From: UKL13-2 sp031414695
GTDB lineage: Bacteria; Pseudomonadota; Gammaproteobacteria; Burkholderiales; Usitatibacteraceae
Direction of reading: 5' to 3'
Length of the DNA stretch: 64,000 nt
NCBI GenBank assembly: GCA_031414695.1
Contig: JANNWG010000020.1
Location: forward strand, 19,184-83,183
A program made the translations under genes and the position numbers. Shown piece after piece: positions 1 through 8,965 of this stretch; position 1 is the first letter of the stretch; every line of letters begins with the position of its first letter. Below the pieces are notes generated by a model. That model had not been told where the DNA came from. It saw nothing but the letters and a program-made list of their open reading frames with translations, and made no database searches.

Positions 1-1
1 A

Positions 2-121
2 CGCGAATTGCACCGTGATTCGCTTCAGGTTGATGGCGATTTAGCCATGTTAATTGGCAAATTACGCCTTGCAGAAGCACCAGATACGGCGAAGTGGTTA
101 GACCGGGCAAAGTTGGCGTGA
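2..121 (+). CDS. 3' end of an unidentified gene (partial)
   Basis: An open frame enters from the left edge and runs 39 codons to a TGA at 119-121, just before the convergent stop of the pilZ-like gene. The visible end is rich in Leu, Ala and charged residues (it ends DRAKLA) and looks like an ordinary soluble C-terminus. I do not recognise the family from this tail. Its gene status is inferred from the clean open frame and the tight convergent spacing; it could be chance. Confidence 0.45.
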   Translation, partial: RELHRDSLQVDGDLAMLIGKLRLAEAPDTAKWLDRAKLA

Positions 122-122
122 A

Positions 123-494
123 TCAAACCGTATGTGTAACGCGATCTGACTTGGCGACTGGCGCTAAGATACCTTCGATTTTTTTCTTTAAGTCTTTACC
201 GACCTCGTTATCAGGCAGCTGAATGCCAACACCTTGGGGACGATTACCGGCAGCATGGTCAGGGTTAATCCAAGCGACTTTGCCGGAAATAGGCAGCTTT
301 AACGGTTCGTCTAAAAATTGCAATACGACGAGCACATCGTCCCCTAGTTGATGCGCTTTGGCTGATGGCATGAATAAACCACCACCTTTTAAAAACGGCA
401 TCCACGCAGCGTAAAGCGAGCTTTTACCTTTAAGGTTTAGCGAGAGTACGCTGGGTCGTTTGATGCTGTCTGTAGCGGCTGATTTGGGCGACAT
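123..494 (-). CDS. pilZ: PilZ-domain protein (type IV pilus PilZ type)
   Basis: A 123-residue single-domain protein. It matches the short PilZ proteins encoded beside holB-tmk in many beta- and gammaproteobacteria, which are needed for type IV pilus assembly. The start at 494 is ATG. Central segments GGGLFMPS and SGKVAWINP fit the PilZ beta-barrel, and PQGVGIQLP fits the strand after the usual ligand site. The RxxxR signature for c-di-GMP binding is not evident at the N-terminus, as in classical PilZ, which binds partners rather than the nucleotide. It follows holB by 14 bp and is probably the last gene of that operon. Its role here is inferred from family and position. Confidence 0.8.
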   Translation of the reverse strand: MSPKSAATDSIKRPSVLSLNLKGKSSLYAAWMPFLKGGGLFMPSAKAHQLGDDVLVVLQFLDEPLKLPISGKVAWINPDHAAGNRPQGVGIQLPDNEVGKDLKKKIEGILAPVAKSDRVTHTV

Positions 495-508
495 AGCTGT
501 TTTTCAAT

Positions 509-1528
509 CTATTGTTTGGCGAGTTTAATCGCTTGACGGTAGCCAATAAGGTGTTGCTCAAGCAGTAGTCTCGCATTGAGCGGATGATTAATCAACCGCC
601 GCGATTGCCGAAGCTCTTTTTCAAACCGAAATACGCGGCGTAAATCAACCTGCTGCGCGATGCGTTTAATGGCAGACGACTGATCTCGATGATGCGCTAT
701 CTCACCGACCATGCGCGCTGAAATAATATCGTTCACATAAGTTTGTAGCCAACCAAAAAGCGTTGGCAAATCTGCTTTTTCAAAATGCTGCGCAACTTGC
801 ACGTAATCCATCTTAGGCTCTGACAAGGCCGCCACAAACGCGCGTCTGGCGGCTTGATATTGGCTATCGGCAAACTGTATCGCGTCTAGTGGGCCGCCAT
901 TTGCGGCCGCAAGAGCATCTTCTGCGTTGCTAATATTTTGTTGACGCAACCAAGTCGCCGCGATTGCTGCATCTGGAGACGGCACCAGCACACGCTGGCA
1001 CCGGCTACGAACGGTGGCAAGCAGCCTGCCCAATTCATCGCTCACCAGCAAAATGACGGTACGCGGTGGTGGCTCTTCCAATGTTTTGAGAAGCGCATTG
1101 GCGGCGGCTAAATTCATCGCCTCTGCAGGATGTATTAGCAACACGCGATAACCATCGCGGTGCGTTGAAAGCGTCATGAAATCACCAATGGCGCGGATCT
1201 GGTCAATCCTTATTTCTTTACTTTTTTTCTTATCCTTTGTGTCTGATTCTGCGACCTCTAGCGCGTCGTCATTATCGGCCATGGCGTCTGGTATGAGCTG
1301 ACGGAAATCAGGATGATTACCCTCGCGAAACCAGCCGCAGGCATTACAGTGTCCACAAGCTATGCCATTCTCAGGGGATTCACACAAAAGTGATTGGGCG
1401 AGCGCTCGGGCAAATTCGACTTTACCGATGCCCCGTTTGCCGTGAATTAACAGCGCATGTGGCAATGATTGGCCGCGCGCAATTAATTCACTTAGCGTTT
1501 CATGCTGCCACGGCAAAATATCGATCAT
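509..1528 (-). CDS. holB: DNA polymerase III subunit delta'
   Basis: The clamp-loader delta' subunit, 339 residues. The N-terminus carries a modified P-loop (GKRGIGKVEFARAL), followed by the zinc-module cysteines (CESPENGIACGHCNAC), as is typical of delta'. The segment LLKTLEEPPP and the SRC motif (TVRSRCQRV) of clamp-loader AAA+ proteins follow near residues 150-180. A lysine-rich insert (near residues 85-100, DTKDKKKSKE) sits between the zinc module and the next helix and is probably a lineage-specific loop. The start codon overlaps the tmk stop by 4 bp, so the two are translationally coupled. The C-terminal third is the less conserved collar domain. Confidence 0.95.
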   Translation of the reverse strand: MIDILPWQHETLSELIARGQSLPHALLIHGKRGIGKVEFARALAQSLLCESPENGIACGHCNACGWFREGNHPDFRQLIPDAMADNDDALEVAESDTKDKKKSKEIRIDQIRAIGDFMTLSTHRDGYRVLLIHPAEAMNLAAANALLKTLEEPPPRTVILLVSDELGRLLATVRSRCQRVLVPSPDAAIAATWLRQQNISNAEDALAAANGGPLDAIQFADSQYQAARRAFVAALSEPKMDYVQVAQHFEKADLPTLFGWLQTYVNDIISARMVGEIAHHRDQSSAIKRIAQQVDLRRVFRFEKELRQSRRLINHPLNARLLLEQHLIGYRQAIKLAKQ

Positions 1529-2151
1529 TTTGCCGCCTGGCTGATTAGCGCATCAACCTGTAAGCATAAATCGGCACGAATGGCATCCATCGATCGCGAT
1601 GAGTCAATAATTTTAATACGATCAGGAAATAACGCAGCACGCACTAAGTATGCTTGTCGCACGTTAGTAAAAAAATCCGCCTGCTCACGCTCAAATTTAT
1701 CGGGGTTTGGCGTGTTTTGATCTAAACGTTCACGCGCTAAGGTCACTGGCGCATCAAATAGCAAAGTCAAGTCAGGCTGGCGCTTTTCATGCACTAAGTG
1801 CTCAAGTAGCGCTACAGTACTAGTGTTTAGCTCACGGCCGCCACATTGATACGCATAGCTTGAGTCTGTGAAGCGATCACATATCACCCATTCATCACGC
1901 GCTAATGCTGGCTCAATGACAACCGCCAAATGTTCGTTACGCGCTGCAAATACCATTAGCGCCTCGGTTGTTGCCTGCATCGATTGATTTAACACCAGCT
2001 CGCGAATACGCTCACCCAACGGTGTACCGCCTGGCTCACGTGTAGTGATAATGTCAATTTTTTTGTTTTTCAGGTATTCAGCCAAATAGGCGATGTGCGA
2101 GGATTTTCCCGCGCCGTCGATGCCTTCAAAGGTAATAAATTTTGCGCGCAT
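1525..2151 (-). CDS. tmk: Thymidylate kinase
   Basis: Phosphorylates dTMP to dTDP in dTTP synthesis. At 208 residues it has the usual family length. The P-loop is at the N-terminus (FEGIDGAGKSSH), the substrate-binding TREPGGTPLGE follows near residue 37, and the DRFTDSSYAYQ segment carries the DR motif near residue 90. The LID-region segment (residues 138-150) has a LARERLDQN arginine cluster. It sits between mltG and holB, the standard order in betaproteobacteria, 11 bp from the end of mltG and overlapping holB by 4 bp. Confidence 0.96.
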   Translation of the reverse strand: MRAKFITFEGIDGAGKSSHIAYLAEYLKNKKIDIITTREPGGTPLGERIRELVLNQSMQATTEALMVFAARNEHLAVVIEPALARDEWVICDRFTDSSYAYQCGGRELNTSTVALLEHLVHEKRQPDLTLLFDAPVTLARERLDQNTPNPDKFEREQADFFTNVRQAYLVRAALFPDRIKIIDSSRSMDAIRADLCLQVDALISQAAK

Positions 2152-2162
2152 ATTTAACGTAA

Positions 2163-3164
2163 TTATTTGCCGAGTTGATATTTTGCGACAGCACGGTTAT
2201 GTTCTGCTAGTGTGCGCGAAAACGCGTGCGAACCTAGACCATCTTTCATCGCGACAAAATAAAGTTTATCGCTTTTCGCTGGCTGCACTGCCGCGATGAG
2301 CGAACCCCAGCCCGGCATGGCAATCGGCGTCGGCGGCAAGCCATCTCGGGTGTAGGTGTTGTATGCGGTGTCTGCCGACAGATCACGACGGCGGATATTG
2401 CCGTCAAATGAAAGACCCATGCCATAGATAACGGTAGGGTCAGTTTGTAGGCGCATCGGAATGCGTAAACGATTGATAAAGACTGAACCTATCAACGGTC
2501 GCTCATCTGCCCTACCCGTCTCTTTTTCGATGATGGATGCCATGATCAGCGCATCATATGCAGACTGATATGGCAGACCATCTTCACGTAATGCCCAAGC
2601 CTCGTTAAGCTTTTTTTGCATAGCCTGATAACTCATTTTCAAAATATCCACGTCGGTTGCACCCGCTGAAAAACGATATGTATCAGGAAAAAATAAGCCT
2701 TCTGGATAGCTCTCAAGAGCGCCAATGCGCGTTAATACCTCTTTATCACGCAAGCCTTTCAAACGAATATTTAGCACTGGATGCGTTTCTAATTGTTCAC
2801 GCATTTGTCGAAACGTAATACCTTCAACAAACGTAATGCCAACCGTTACTACATCGCCATCATTGAGTTTTTGTAATAACGCGACCGGAGAAATTGGCGC
2901 ATCAAGGCGATATGTACCAGCCTGAATACCTTTGGCTTTATCAGTAATTCGTCCAAGTAGCCAAAATCCATTTGGTTCATGAAGTAGCCCTTGGCTGGTT
3001 AATTTTTTTGCAAGCACTTTTAGGTTGCTGCCTTTTTCCACTGTAAATTCAAACTGTGGAGTAGGCAAAACTAAGGTGCGATGTGCGAATTGCCATGCAA
3101 GAAAACCCGCAAGGGAGGCCAACAAAATAGCAGCACTGGTAAGCCATAAAAAAAGGCGCTTCAT
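2163..3164 (-). CDS. mltG: Endolytic murein transglycosylase MltG
   Basis: A 333-residue inner-membrane lytic transglycosylase that cuts nascent glycan strands and helps set their length. One N-terminal membrane segment (residues 5-25) is followed by a LysM-like region (VEKGSNLKVLAKKL). The YceG catalytic domain contains SIIEKETGRADE, whose first Glu is the expected catalytic residue, and the downstream TDPTVIYG and NTYTRDGLPPTPI blocks are typical. It lies between fabF and tmk as in related bacteria and probably shares a transcript with tmk-holB-pilZ. Confidence 0.95.
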   Translation of the reverse strand: MKRLFLWLTSAAILLASLAGFLAWQFAHRTLVLPTPQFEFTVEKGSNLKVLAKKLTSQGLLHEPNGFWLLGRITDKAKGIQAGTYRLDAPISPVALLQKLNDGDVVTVGITFVEGITFRQMREQLETHPVLNIRLKGLRDKEVLTRIGALESYPEGLFFPDTYRFSAGATDVDILKMSYQAMQKKLNEAWALREDGLPYQSAYDALIMASIIEKETGRADERPLIGSVFINRLRIPMRLQTDPTVIYGMGLSFDGNIRRRDLSADTAYNTYTRDGLPPTPIAMPGWGSLIAAVQPAKSDKLYFVAMKDGLGSHAFSRTLAEHNRAVAKYQLGK

Positions 3165-3192
3165 TTATATAACTCAGCAAAAGCAATGGCAA

Positions 3193-4428
3193 CTACTGAA
3201 ATTTTTTCACCACAATCGTGCCGTTAGTGCCGCCAAAACCAAATGAGTTTGATAGCGCCACATCAATTTTCATATCGCGCGCTTCGCCTGCACAATAATC
3301 AAGATCGCATTCAGGATCTTGATTAAAAATATTGATGGTAGGCGGAGAAATTTGATTGTGAACAGCAAGCGCCGTAAATACCGCCTCAATACCGCCTGCC
3401 GCACCAAGCAAGTGACCAGTCATGGATTTGGTTGAGTTCACCACCAAGTTTTTTGCATGTTCGCCAAAAGCAGCCTTTACCGCTTGAGTTTCATTTTTGT
3501 CGCCCAACGGCGTGGATGTGCCATGTGCATTAAGGTACTGGATATCGTTGGCATTGACTTGTGCATTGCGCATTGCCGCCAACATGCCGCGGCGTGGGCC
3601 ATCCATGCTCGGTGCCGTAATATGGTTTGCATCTGCACTCATACCCATGCCAGCTAATTCGCCATAAATACGTGCGCCACGCGCTTTGGCATGCTCAAGC
3701 TCTTCCAAAATCAAAATGCCTGAGCCCTCACCCAGCACAAAACCATCACGGTCACGGTCAAACGGACGGCTTGCCGTCTCAGGTGAATCATTACGCTCAG
3801 AAAGCGCCTTTACTGCACAAAAACCACCCATGCCTGCCATACACAATGTAGCTTCAGCGCCACCTGCAATCATGACATCAGCATCACCGTATTCAATCAT
3901 TCTCGCCGCATCGCCAATGCAGTGTGACGCTGTCGTACAAGCTGAAACCATCGACACGTTCGGCCCTTTTGCGCCGTACTGAATAGAAATCAAACCTGCC
4001 ACCATATTGATGATGGAGCCAGGCACAAAAAATGGCGAAATCCGACGCGGCCCTTTCGCGATCATTTCGCGAATGTTATCTTCTATCATCGGTAAGCCAC
4101 CAATGCCCGAGCCAACATTGACGCCAATTCGTTCAGCGTTGTCGTCGGTGATAGTAATGCCAGAATCATCCAGCGCCATTTTGGTTGCGGCTAAACCGTA
4201 GTGAATAAAGGTATCCATGCGGCGCACTTCTTTGCCACTCATCCAATCGGCCGCATTAAAATTTTTAACTTCGCCGGCGATGCGTGTTGATAACGTGCTT
4301 GCATCAAATCGCGTAATGGCAGTAATGCCGCTACGTCCGTTGATGATATTGTCCCAAGCAGAGGCAACGGTATTGCCCACAGGCGAAACAATGCCTAAAC
4401 CAGTAATAACAACACGACGCTTATTCAT
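3193..4428 (-). CDS. fabF: 3-oxoacyl-ACP synthase II (KAS II)
   Basis: Condenses acyl-ACP with malonyl-ACP in fatty acid elongation. It is 411 residues, the normal KAS II length. The catalytic Cys is in VSACTTASH near residue 163; the two active-site histidines are in NAHGTSTPLGD and SMTGHLLGAAGG; the C-terminal glycine-rich block NSFGFGGTNG is present. It follows acpP, but a clear terminator lies in the 128-bp gap, so its expression is probably lower than that of acpP. Twenty-eight bp separate it from mltG. Confidence 0.97.
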   Translation of the reverse strand: MNKRRVVITGLGIVSPVGNTVASAWDNIINGRSGITAITRFDASTLSTRIAGEVKNFNAADWMSGKEVRRMDTFIHYGLAATKMALDDSGITITDDNAERIGVNVGSGIGGLPMIEDNIREMIAKGPRRISPFFVPGSIINMVAGLISIQYGAKGPNVSMVSACTTASHCIGDAARMIEYGDADVMIAGGAEATLCMAGMGGFCAVKALSERNDSPETASRPFDRDRDGFVLGEGSGILILEELEHAKARGARIYGELAGMGMSADANHITAPSMDGPRRGMLAAMRNAQVNANDIQYLNAHGTSTPLGDKNETQAVKAAFGEHAKNLVVNSTKSMTGHLLGAAGGIEAVFTALAVHNQISPPTINIFNQDPECDLDYCAGEARDMKIDVALSNSFGFGGTNGTIVVKKFQ

Positions 4429-4501
4429 ATAGACAATCCATAAGACTAAAAATCAAATGATTCAAACACTACATTACGCCTACTAGATCAATGCGTAGAA
4501 A

Positions 4502-4546
4502 ACAAAAAGGCTGTCGATCAATGACGACCGACAGCCTAGTTTTTTC
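4502..4546 (-). terminator. Intrinsic terminator/attenuator between acpP and fabF
   Basis: A perfect 9-bp stem (AGGCTGTCG at 4508-4516 with CGACAGCCT at 4529-4537) has a 12-nt loop. Read on the minus strand it is followed by TTTTTGTTTT, the form of an intrinsic terminator placed after acpP and before fabF. Plus-strand reading also ends in a T run (AGTTTTTT), so it may work both ways. It would make acyl carrier protein mRNA more abundant than downstream mRNA, matching the known high demand for ACP. Termination efficiency is inferred. Confidence 0.8.
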
Positions 4547-4556
4547 ATTCGCCAAA

Positions 4557-4796
4557 TTATGATTTGGAGTTTGCCGTTACGTAGTCAATTGCTTGCTGCA
4601 CATTGGTGATTTTTTCAGCCGCTTCGTCTGGAATCTCTGTTTCAAATTCTTCCTCTAACGCCATCACAAGTTCCACGTTATCGAGCGAATCCGCGCCCAG
4701 ATCTTCTACGAAAGATGATTCATTTTTGATGTCTGCTTCCGCGACGCCGAGTTGTTCTGCGACGATCTTTCTGACGCGAGCTTCGATGTTTTCCAT
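4557..4796 (-). CDS. acpP: Acyl carrier protein
   Basis: A 79-residue acidic carrier that holds growing acyl chains on a 4'-phosphopantetheine arm. The attachment serine is in the canonical DLGADSLDNVELVMALEE block near residue 37. The ATG at 4796 is preceded by a strong ribosome site (AAGGAAG, 7 nt upstream). It lies between fabG and fabF, the usual order, and is followed by a terminator. Identity is close to certain from length and motif. Confidence 0.98.
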   Translation of the reverse strand: MENIEARVRKIVAEQLGVAEADIKNESSFVEDLGADSLDNVELVMALEEEFETEIPDEAAEKITNVQQAIDYVTANSKS

Positions 4797-4903
4797 TTGT
4801 TACTTCCTTAAAAAAATATAACTTCGTTATTTTACCTAAAACCAGAAAATTGCGCGCAGAAGTGAAAGCATTTTGATTTCTGCAAATTTCTGCCACAAAA
4901 CGA

Positions 4904-5662
4904 CTACTCCATATGCATCCCACCATTTACGTGAATGGTGTTGCCCGTAATATAGCTTGCCTGCGGCGACGCTAAAAATAATACCGCTTCAGCAATATCA
5001 TCAACCAAGCCAAGTCGTCCCAGAGGTACATTAGCGATGAGCTTTTTAACCTGCTCTTCTGACAAGGACTTAGTCATGTCAGTATCGATAAAGCCAGGGG
5101 CAACACAATTAACAGTAATGTTACGGCTGCCTACCTCGCGTGCTAACGCCTTGCTAAATCCAACCATGCCTGCTTTAGCGGCCACATAATTAGTTTGTCC
5201 TGCATTACCCATGAAACCCACTACTGAAGTGATATTAATAATGCGCCCATTTCGCGCCTTCATCATACCTTTCATCACGGAACGGCTTAACCGAAATACT
5301 GAGGAGAGGTTGGTGTCAATGACTGCTGACCAGTCATCGTCTTTCATTCGCATCAGCAACGTATCGCGAGTTATGCCAGCGTTATTAACTAGTATTGACA
5401 CCGTGCCAAATTTTTCTTCAATGATTTTAATTAGCGCTTCACATTGACCAATATCAGCAACATTTAAGACGGCACCCAGCCCAGTCGCACCTGCATCATC
5501 AATGGATTGTTGAATCGATTGCGCGCCCGCTTCAGTCGTGGCTGTACCGACTACGACTGCACCTGCTTCACAGAAACGTTGCAAGATGGCCGCACCAATG
5601 CCCCGCGTAGCGCCGGTGACTAAAACGCATTGCCCACTTAGTGCGGAATTTGTTTGGGTCAT
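4904..5662 (-). CDS. fabG: 3-oxoacyl-ACP reductase
   Basis: An NADPH-dependent reductase of 3-oxoacyl-ACP, 252 residues, of the short-chain dehydrogenase family. The N-terminal cofactor motif TGATRGIG, the NNAG block, and the catalytic Ser-Tyr-Lys set (ITSVVGF then NYVAAKAG) are all present. The C-terminal NGGMHME ending is typical of FabG. It lies 3 bp after fabD, so it is clearly co-transcribed; 107 bp separate it from acpP. Confidence 0.96.
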   Translation of the reverse strand: MTQTNSALSGQCVLVTGATRGIGAAILQRFCEAGAVVVGTATTEAGAQSIQQSIDDAGATGLGAVLNVADIGQCEALIKIIEEKFGTVSILVNNAGITRDTLLMRMKDDDWSAVIDTNLSSVFRLSRSVMKGMMKARNGRIINITSVVGFMGNAGQTNYVAAKAGMVGFSKALAREVGSRNITVNCVAPGFIDTDMTKSLSEEQVKKLIANVPLGRLGLVDDIAEAVLFLASPQASYITGNTIHVNGGMHME

Positions 5663-5665
5663 AAA

Positions 5666-6607
5666 TCAAACCTCACGAGTTGTGAAAGTATGCATTGCTG
5701 CTTCAAGTGAAGCTGAATCTGTGATGGCAATGCAATTAAGGTTAACGTCAATTCGTTTATTAAGCCCCATCAAGATTTTGCCAGGTACACACTCAACAAT
5801 ATTGTTCACACCATCACTGGCTATTTTTTGGATCGTTTCGATCCACCGTACCGGGCAATATAGCTGTTCAACGAGCGCACGCTTTATGTCTTTCGGGTCG
5901 TTAAATGCCATAACGGCCGCATTTTGTATAACTGGAATATGTGTGACTTTGATATCAATAGAATCGAGATAGTCACTAAGTTTTTCTGCTGCAGGCTTCA
6001 TCAACGCGCAATGGGAGGGAACGCTCATTGGCAATAGTAAGGCGCGTTTTGCACCACGCTCTTTTGCCAAGACCATACCACGCTCAACTGCTGTCTTGTG
6101 ACCGGCAATCACAATTTGGCCAGGTGAATTCAGATTCACCGCTTCGAGCACTTCACCATTGGCGACATCTATGCAAAGCTGACGGACAGCGTCAACGTCC
6201 ATGCCTAATATGGCGGCGATGCCGCCAATACCTTCAGGCACAGCTGATTGCATAGCTTCAGCGCGGTAGCGAACTAACGGAAGAGCGTCTTTAAAATTGA
6301 TTGCGCTAGCAGCCACTAGCGCGGTGTATTCGCCTAAGCTATGCCCGGCAAAAAAATTTGGTGCTACCGTTATTTTTGACTGCCATGCACGCCATGTGGC
6401 AACACCAGCAGTCAGCATTAATGGCTGTGTGTTTATAGTTTGATTTTGCAATTCAGCCGGGCCATCAACGATCATTTTCCATAGGTCAACTTTGATGATG
6501 TCTGAAGCCTCATCAAAGGTCTCTTTAATGACGGGCATGTCAGCAAAGCCTGCCATCATGCCGACTGATTGCGAGCCTTGTCCTGCAAAAGTGATGGCGT
6601 ATTTCAT
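5666..6607 (-). CDS. fabD: Malonyl-CoA:ACP transacylase
   Basis: Transfers malonyl from CoA to ACP. I place the start at the ATG at 6607 (MKYAITFAGQGSQ), giving 313 residues, because family members begin directly before the FAGQGSQ block. A longer frame to 6652 only adds an unconserved extension that overlaps fabH. The nucleophile is in GHSLGEYTALV near residue 91, the catalytic His in SVPSHCALM near residue 200, and the QNAAV block follows. It sits 17 bp after fabH. Confidence 0.95.
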   Translation of the reverse strand: MKYAITFAGQGSQSVGMMAGFADMPVIKETFDEASDIIKVDLWKMIVDGPAELQNQTINTQPLMLTAGVATWRAWQSKITVAPNFFAGHSLGEYTALVAASAINFKDALPLVRYRAEAMQSAVPEGIGGIAAILGMDVDAVRQLCIDVANGEVLEAVNLNSPGQIVIAGHKTAVERGMVLAKERGAKRALLLPMSVPSHCALMKPAAEKLSDYLDSIDIKVTHIPVIQNAAVMAFNDPKDIKRALVEQLYCPVRWIETIQKIASDGVNNIVECVPGKILMGLNKRIDVNLNCIAITDSASLEAAMHTFTTREV

Positions 6608-6624
6608 TTCGGATATTTTTGACG

Positions 6625-7596
6625 TTACCATTTGACGAGCGCTGCGCCCCAAGCAAATCCGCCACCAAGCGCTGCCATTAAAACCATCTGTCCTGGTTTA
6701 ACTTTGCCGTCTCGCACCCATGTATCAAGCGCCAACGGAATCGAAGCGGCAGAAGTATTGCCGTGCTTATCAACAGTTAACACCACTTTTTCATCAGGCA
6801 TCGCAAGTTTTTTTGCGGCGTGCATGATGATGCGTTGGTTGGCTTGATGGCAGATAAACCAATCGATTGCATCAGGCTGCAAGCCGTTAGCATGCAACGC
6901 TTCCCAAGCAACATCTTCAAATGCTTTAACCGCGAATTTATAAACAGTGCTGCCTTCCATCATCAACATAGGATTACCGCGTACTTTGCCATTTTGGACG
7001 GTACCGGGCGTGCACAATGCGTCGCGGTAGCTACCGTCGGCATGTAAATGCGTCGAGAGTATGCCAGGCTCAGTGGATGCCTTTAGTATTACCGCACCAG
7101 CCCCATCGCCAAACAGCACGCAGGTCGTACGATCTTGCCAATTCATAATGCGTGAAAAAACTTCAGCGCCGACAATAAGGGCGCATTTAACACTGCCAGT
7201 GGCAATGAATTTTTCAGCGGTAGCCAATGCATAAACAAAGCCCGCACAGACCGCCTGCACATCAAATGCAATGGCATCTTTCACGCCCAGCTTGTCTTGC
7301 AAGATGCAAGCCGTTGAAGGAAACACCATGTCAGGCGTAGAAGTTGCGACAATAATCAAGTCAATATCATCAGCGTCTACGCGGGCGGCCTTCATCGCGC
7401 GCTGCGCGGCAAAGTGCGCTAAATCACTCGCATTTTGGTCATCTGCAGCGTAGTGACGTTCACGAATTCCCGTTCGGGACACTATCCATTCATCACTAGT
7501 ATCGACAATTTTGGCCAGGTCATCGTTGGTAACAAGTCGATCTGGAAGGTAGCTTCCTGTGCCGGCAATCCTGGCAAATGTATTCGCTGCACTCAT
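6625..7596 (-). CDS. fabH: 3-oxoacyl-ACP synthase III (KAS III)
   Basis: Starts fatty acid synthesis by condensing acetyl-CoA with malonyl-ACP. It is 323 residues. The catalytic Cys is in VQAVCAGFVYAL near residue 115, the His in CHQANQRI and the Asn in HGNTSAASIPLAL, which makes a complete Cys-His-Asn triad. The start overlaps the plsX stop by an ATGA, so the two genes are translationally coupled. The C-terminal LMAALGGGFAWG block is typical. Confidence 0.97.
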   Translation of the reverse strand: MSAANTFARIAGTGSYLPDRLVTNDDLAKIVDTSDEWIVSRTGIRERHYAADDQNASDLAHFAAQRAMKAARVDADDIDLIIVATSTPDMVFPSTACILQDKLGVKDAIAFDVQAVCAGFVYALATAEKFIATGSVKCALIVGAEVFSRIMNWQDRTTCVLFGDGAGAVILKASTEPGILSTHLHADGSYRDALCTPGTVQNGKVRGNPMLMMEGSTVYKFAVKAFEDVAWEALHANGLQPDAIDWFICHQANQRIIMHAAKKLAMPDEKVVLTVDKHGNTSAASIPLALDTWVRDGKVKPGQMVLMAALGGGFAWGAALVKW

Positions 7597-8645
7597 TCGT
7601 CGACAATCACTTTACTAGGCTGTAATAAGCCTTCGTTATGCAAACGCTCTACCTCGGTACTGATGCGTGCAATAAGACCGTGCTCAGCTTCAGACTTTGC
7701 CCGAAGAATTGCGCGTTGAAAAGAATAAGCATCGGCGGAGCCATGACTTTTGACGACGATGCCGCGCAACCCTAATAACGCTGCGCCATTATATTGGCGG
7801 TGATCTAGGCGTTGCTTGAAGCCATTTAGTGCCGGCAGGGATACTAATGCCATCATTTGGCGAAAAATATTTTTCTGATATTCTTCTTTCAAAAAGTCAC
7901 CCATCATTTTGGCGATACCTTCGGAGGCTTTAAGCATCACATTACCGACAAAGCCATCACAAACAACAACGTCAGTTGTGCCCTTATAAATGTCGGTGCC
8001 TTCAACGTTACCAAAATAATTTAAATGACTAGCCTTAAGTAACTCAGCAGCCTGTTTGGTTTTTTCGTTGCCTTTAATATCTTCTGAACCAATATTAAGT
8101 AAGCCAACGGTAGGGTTCTGCTTACCTTCAACCGCCGCACAAAGCATGGCGCCCATGATGGCAAATTGTAGTAAATGTGCTGGTGTTGATTCGGCATTTG
8201 CGCCTAAATCAAGCACGTAAACCGCACCTTTGCGTGATGGCAGCGCCGCGCAAATTGCGGGACGGTCAATGCCTGGCAGCGTTTTTAAAACAAATTTTGC
8301 TGTACCCATAAGCGCACCAGTATTGCCTGCGGAAATGCAAGCATGCGCTTCACCAGACTTAACCATATCAATAGCAATTCGCATTGATGAGTTTTTTTTA
8401 TTTCGAATTGCAGAGCGTATATCTTCATCCATGCCGACAACGTCAAGGGCATCAATAACATTTAGACGAGAAGCAAAAGCAGTTGCAGATTTGGCTTTTT
8501 TTAGTTCAATATCAATATCCGCTTTTCGGCCGACCAGAATCACCGCTGAATCAATTGATTCAGCGAGAAATGATAAAGCAGCAGGGACGGTGACGGCAGG
8601 GCCAAAGTCTCCCCCCATCGCGTCTATGGCAAGTATTGTCTGCAT
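7593..8645 (-). CDS. plsX: Phosphate acyltransferase PlsX
   Basis: Converts acyl-ACP to acyl-phosphate for phospholipid synthesis. It is 350 residues, normal for the family. The N-terminal AIDAMGGDFGP signature, the ISAGNTGALMG block near residue 105, and the VCDGFVGNVMLKASEG block near residue 230 are diagnostic. It lies between rpmF and fabH, the canonical position, and its stop overlaps the fabH start. Confidence 0.97.
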   Translation of the reverse strand: MQTILAIDAMGGDFGPAVTVPAALSFLAESIDSAVILVGRKADIDIELKKAKSATAFASRLNVIDALDVVGMDEDIRSAIRNKKNSSMRIAIDMVKSGEAHACISAGNTGALMGTAKFVLKTLPGIDRPAICAALPSRKGAVYVLDLGANAESTPAHLLQFAIMGAMLCAAVEGKQNPTVGLLNIGSEDIKGNEKTKQAAELLKASHLNYFGNVEGTDIYKGTTDVVVCDGFVGNVMLKASEGIAKMMGDFLKEEYQKNIFRQMMALVSLPALNGFKQRLDHRQYNGAALLGLRGIVVKSHGSADAYSFQRAILRAKSEAEHGLIARISTEVERLHNEGLLQPSKVIVDE

Positions 8646-8718
8646 TTAATAGGGAAACTTGCCTCTCCAACAAGTAACCCGGCAGTGTGCCAGATAATTA
8701 TTCTAGTTTTACGACGGT

Positions 8719-8901
8719 TTATTCGTCGGCTTTAGTTTTAACCACTTTTTTGCCGCGATAAAAACCAGCAGGGGAAATGTGATGACGCAGATGCACTTCA
8801 CCCGTAGTAGGCTCTACTGCTGTTGCAGGGCCTGTTAAGAAATCATGCGCACGATGCATACCGCGCTTTGATGGTGATTTTTTGTTTTGTTGGACTGCCA
8901 T
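8719..8901 (-). CDS. rpmF: 50S ribosomal protein L32
   Basis: A 60-residue basic ribosomal protein with the L32 N-terminus (MAVQQNKKSPSKRGMHRAHD) and the HHISPAGFYRGKKV block. The four-cysteine zinc site of some L32 proteins is absent, as in other proteobacterial L32. It has a good ribosome site (AGGAGA, 7 nt before the ATG). It lies between yceD and plsX as in most proteobacteria, 73 bp upstream of plsX. Confidence 0.97.
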   Translation of the reverse strand: MAVQQNKKSPSKRGMHRAHDFLTGPATAVEPTTGEVHLRHHISPAGFYRGKKVVKTKADE

Positions 8902-8965
8902 GATGTATCTCCTAATTCAATTTCAAAAAATTTGTAACATTAAACTATCAAGTAAATTTAACTTG

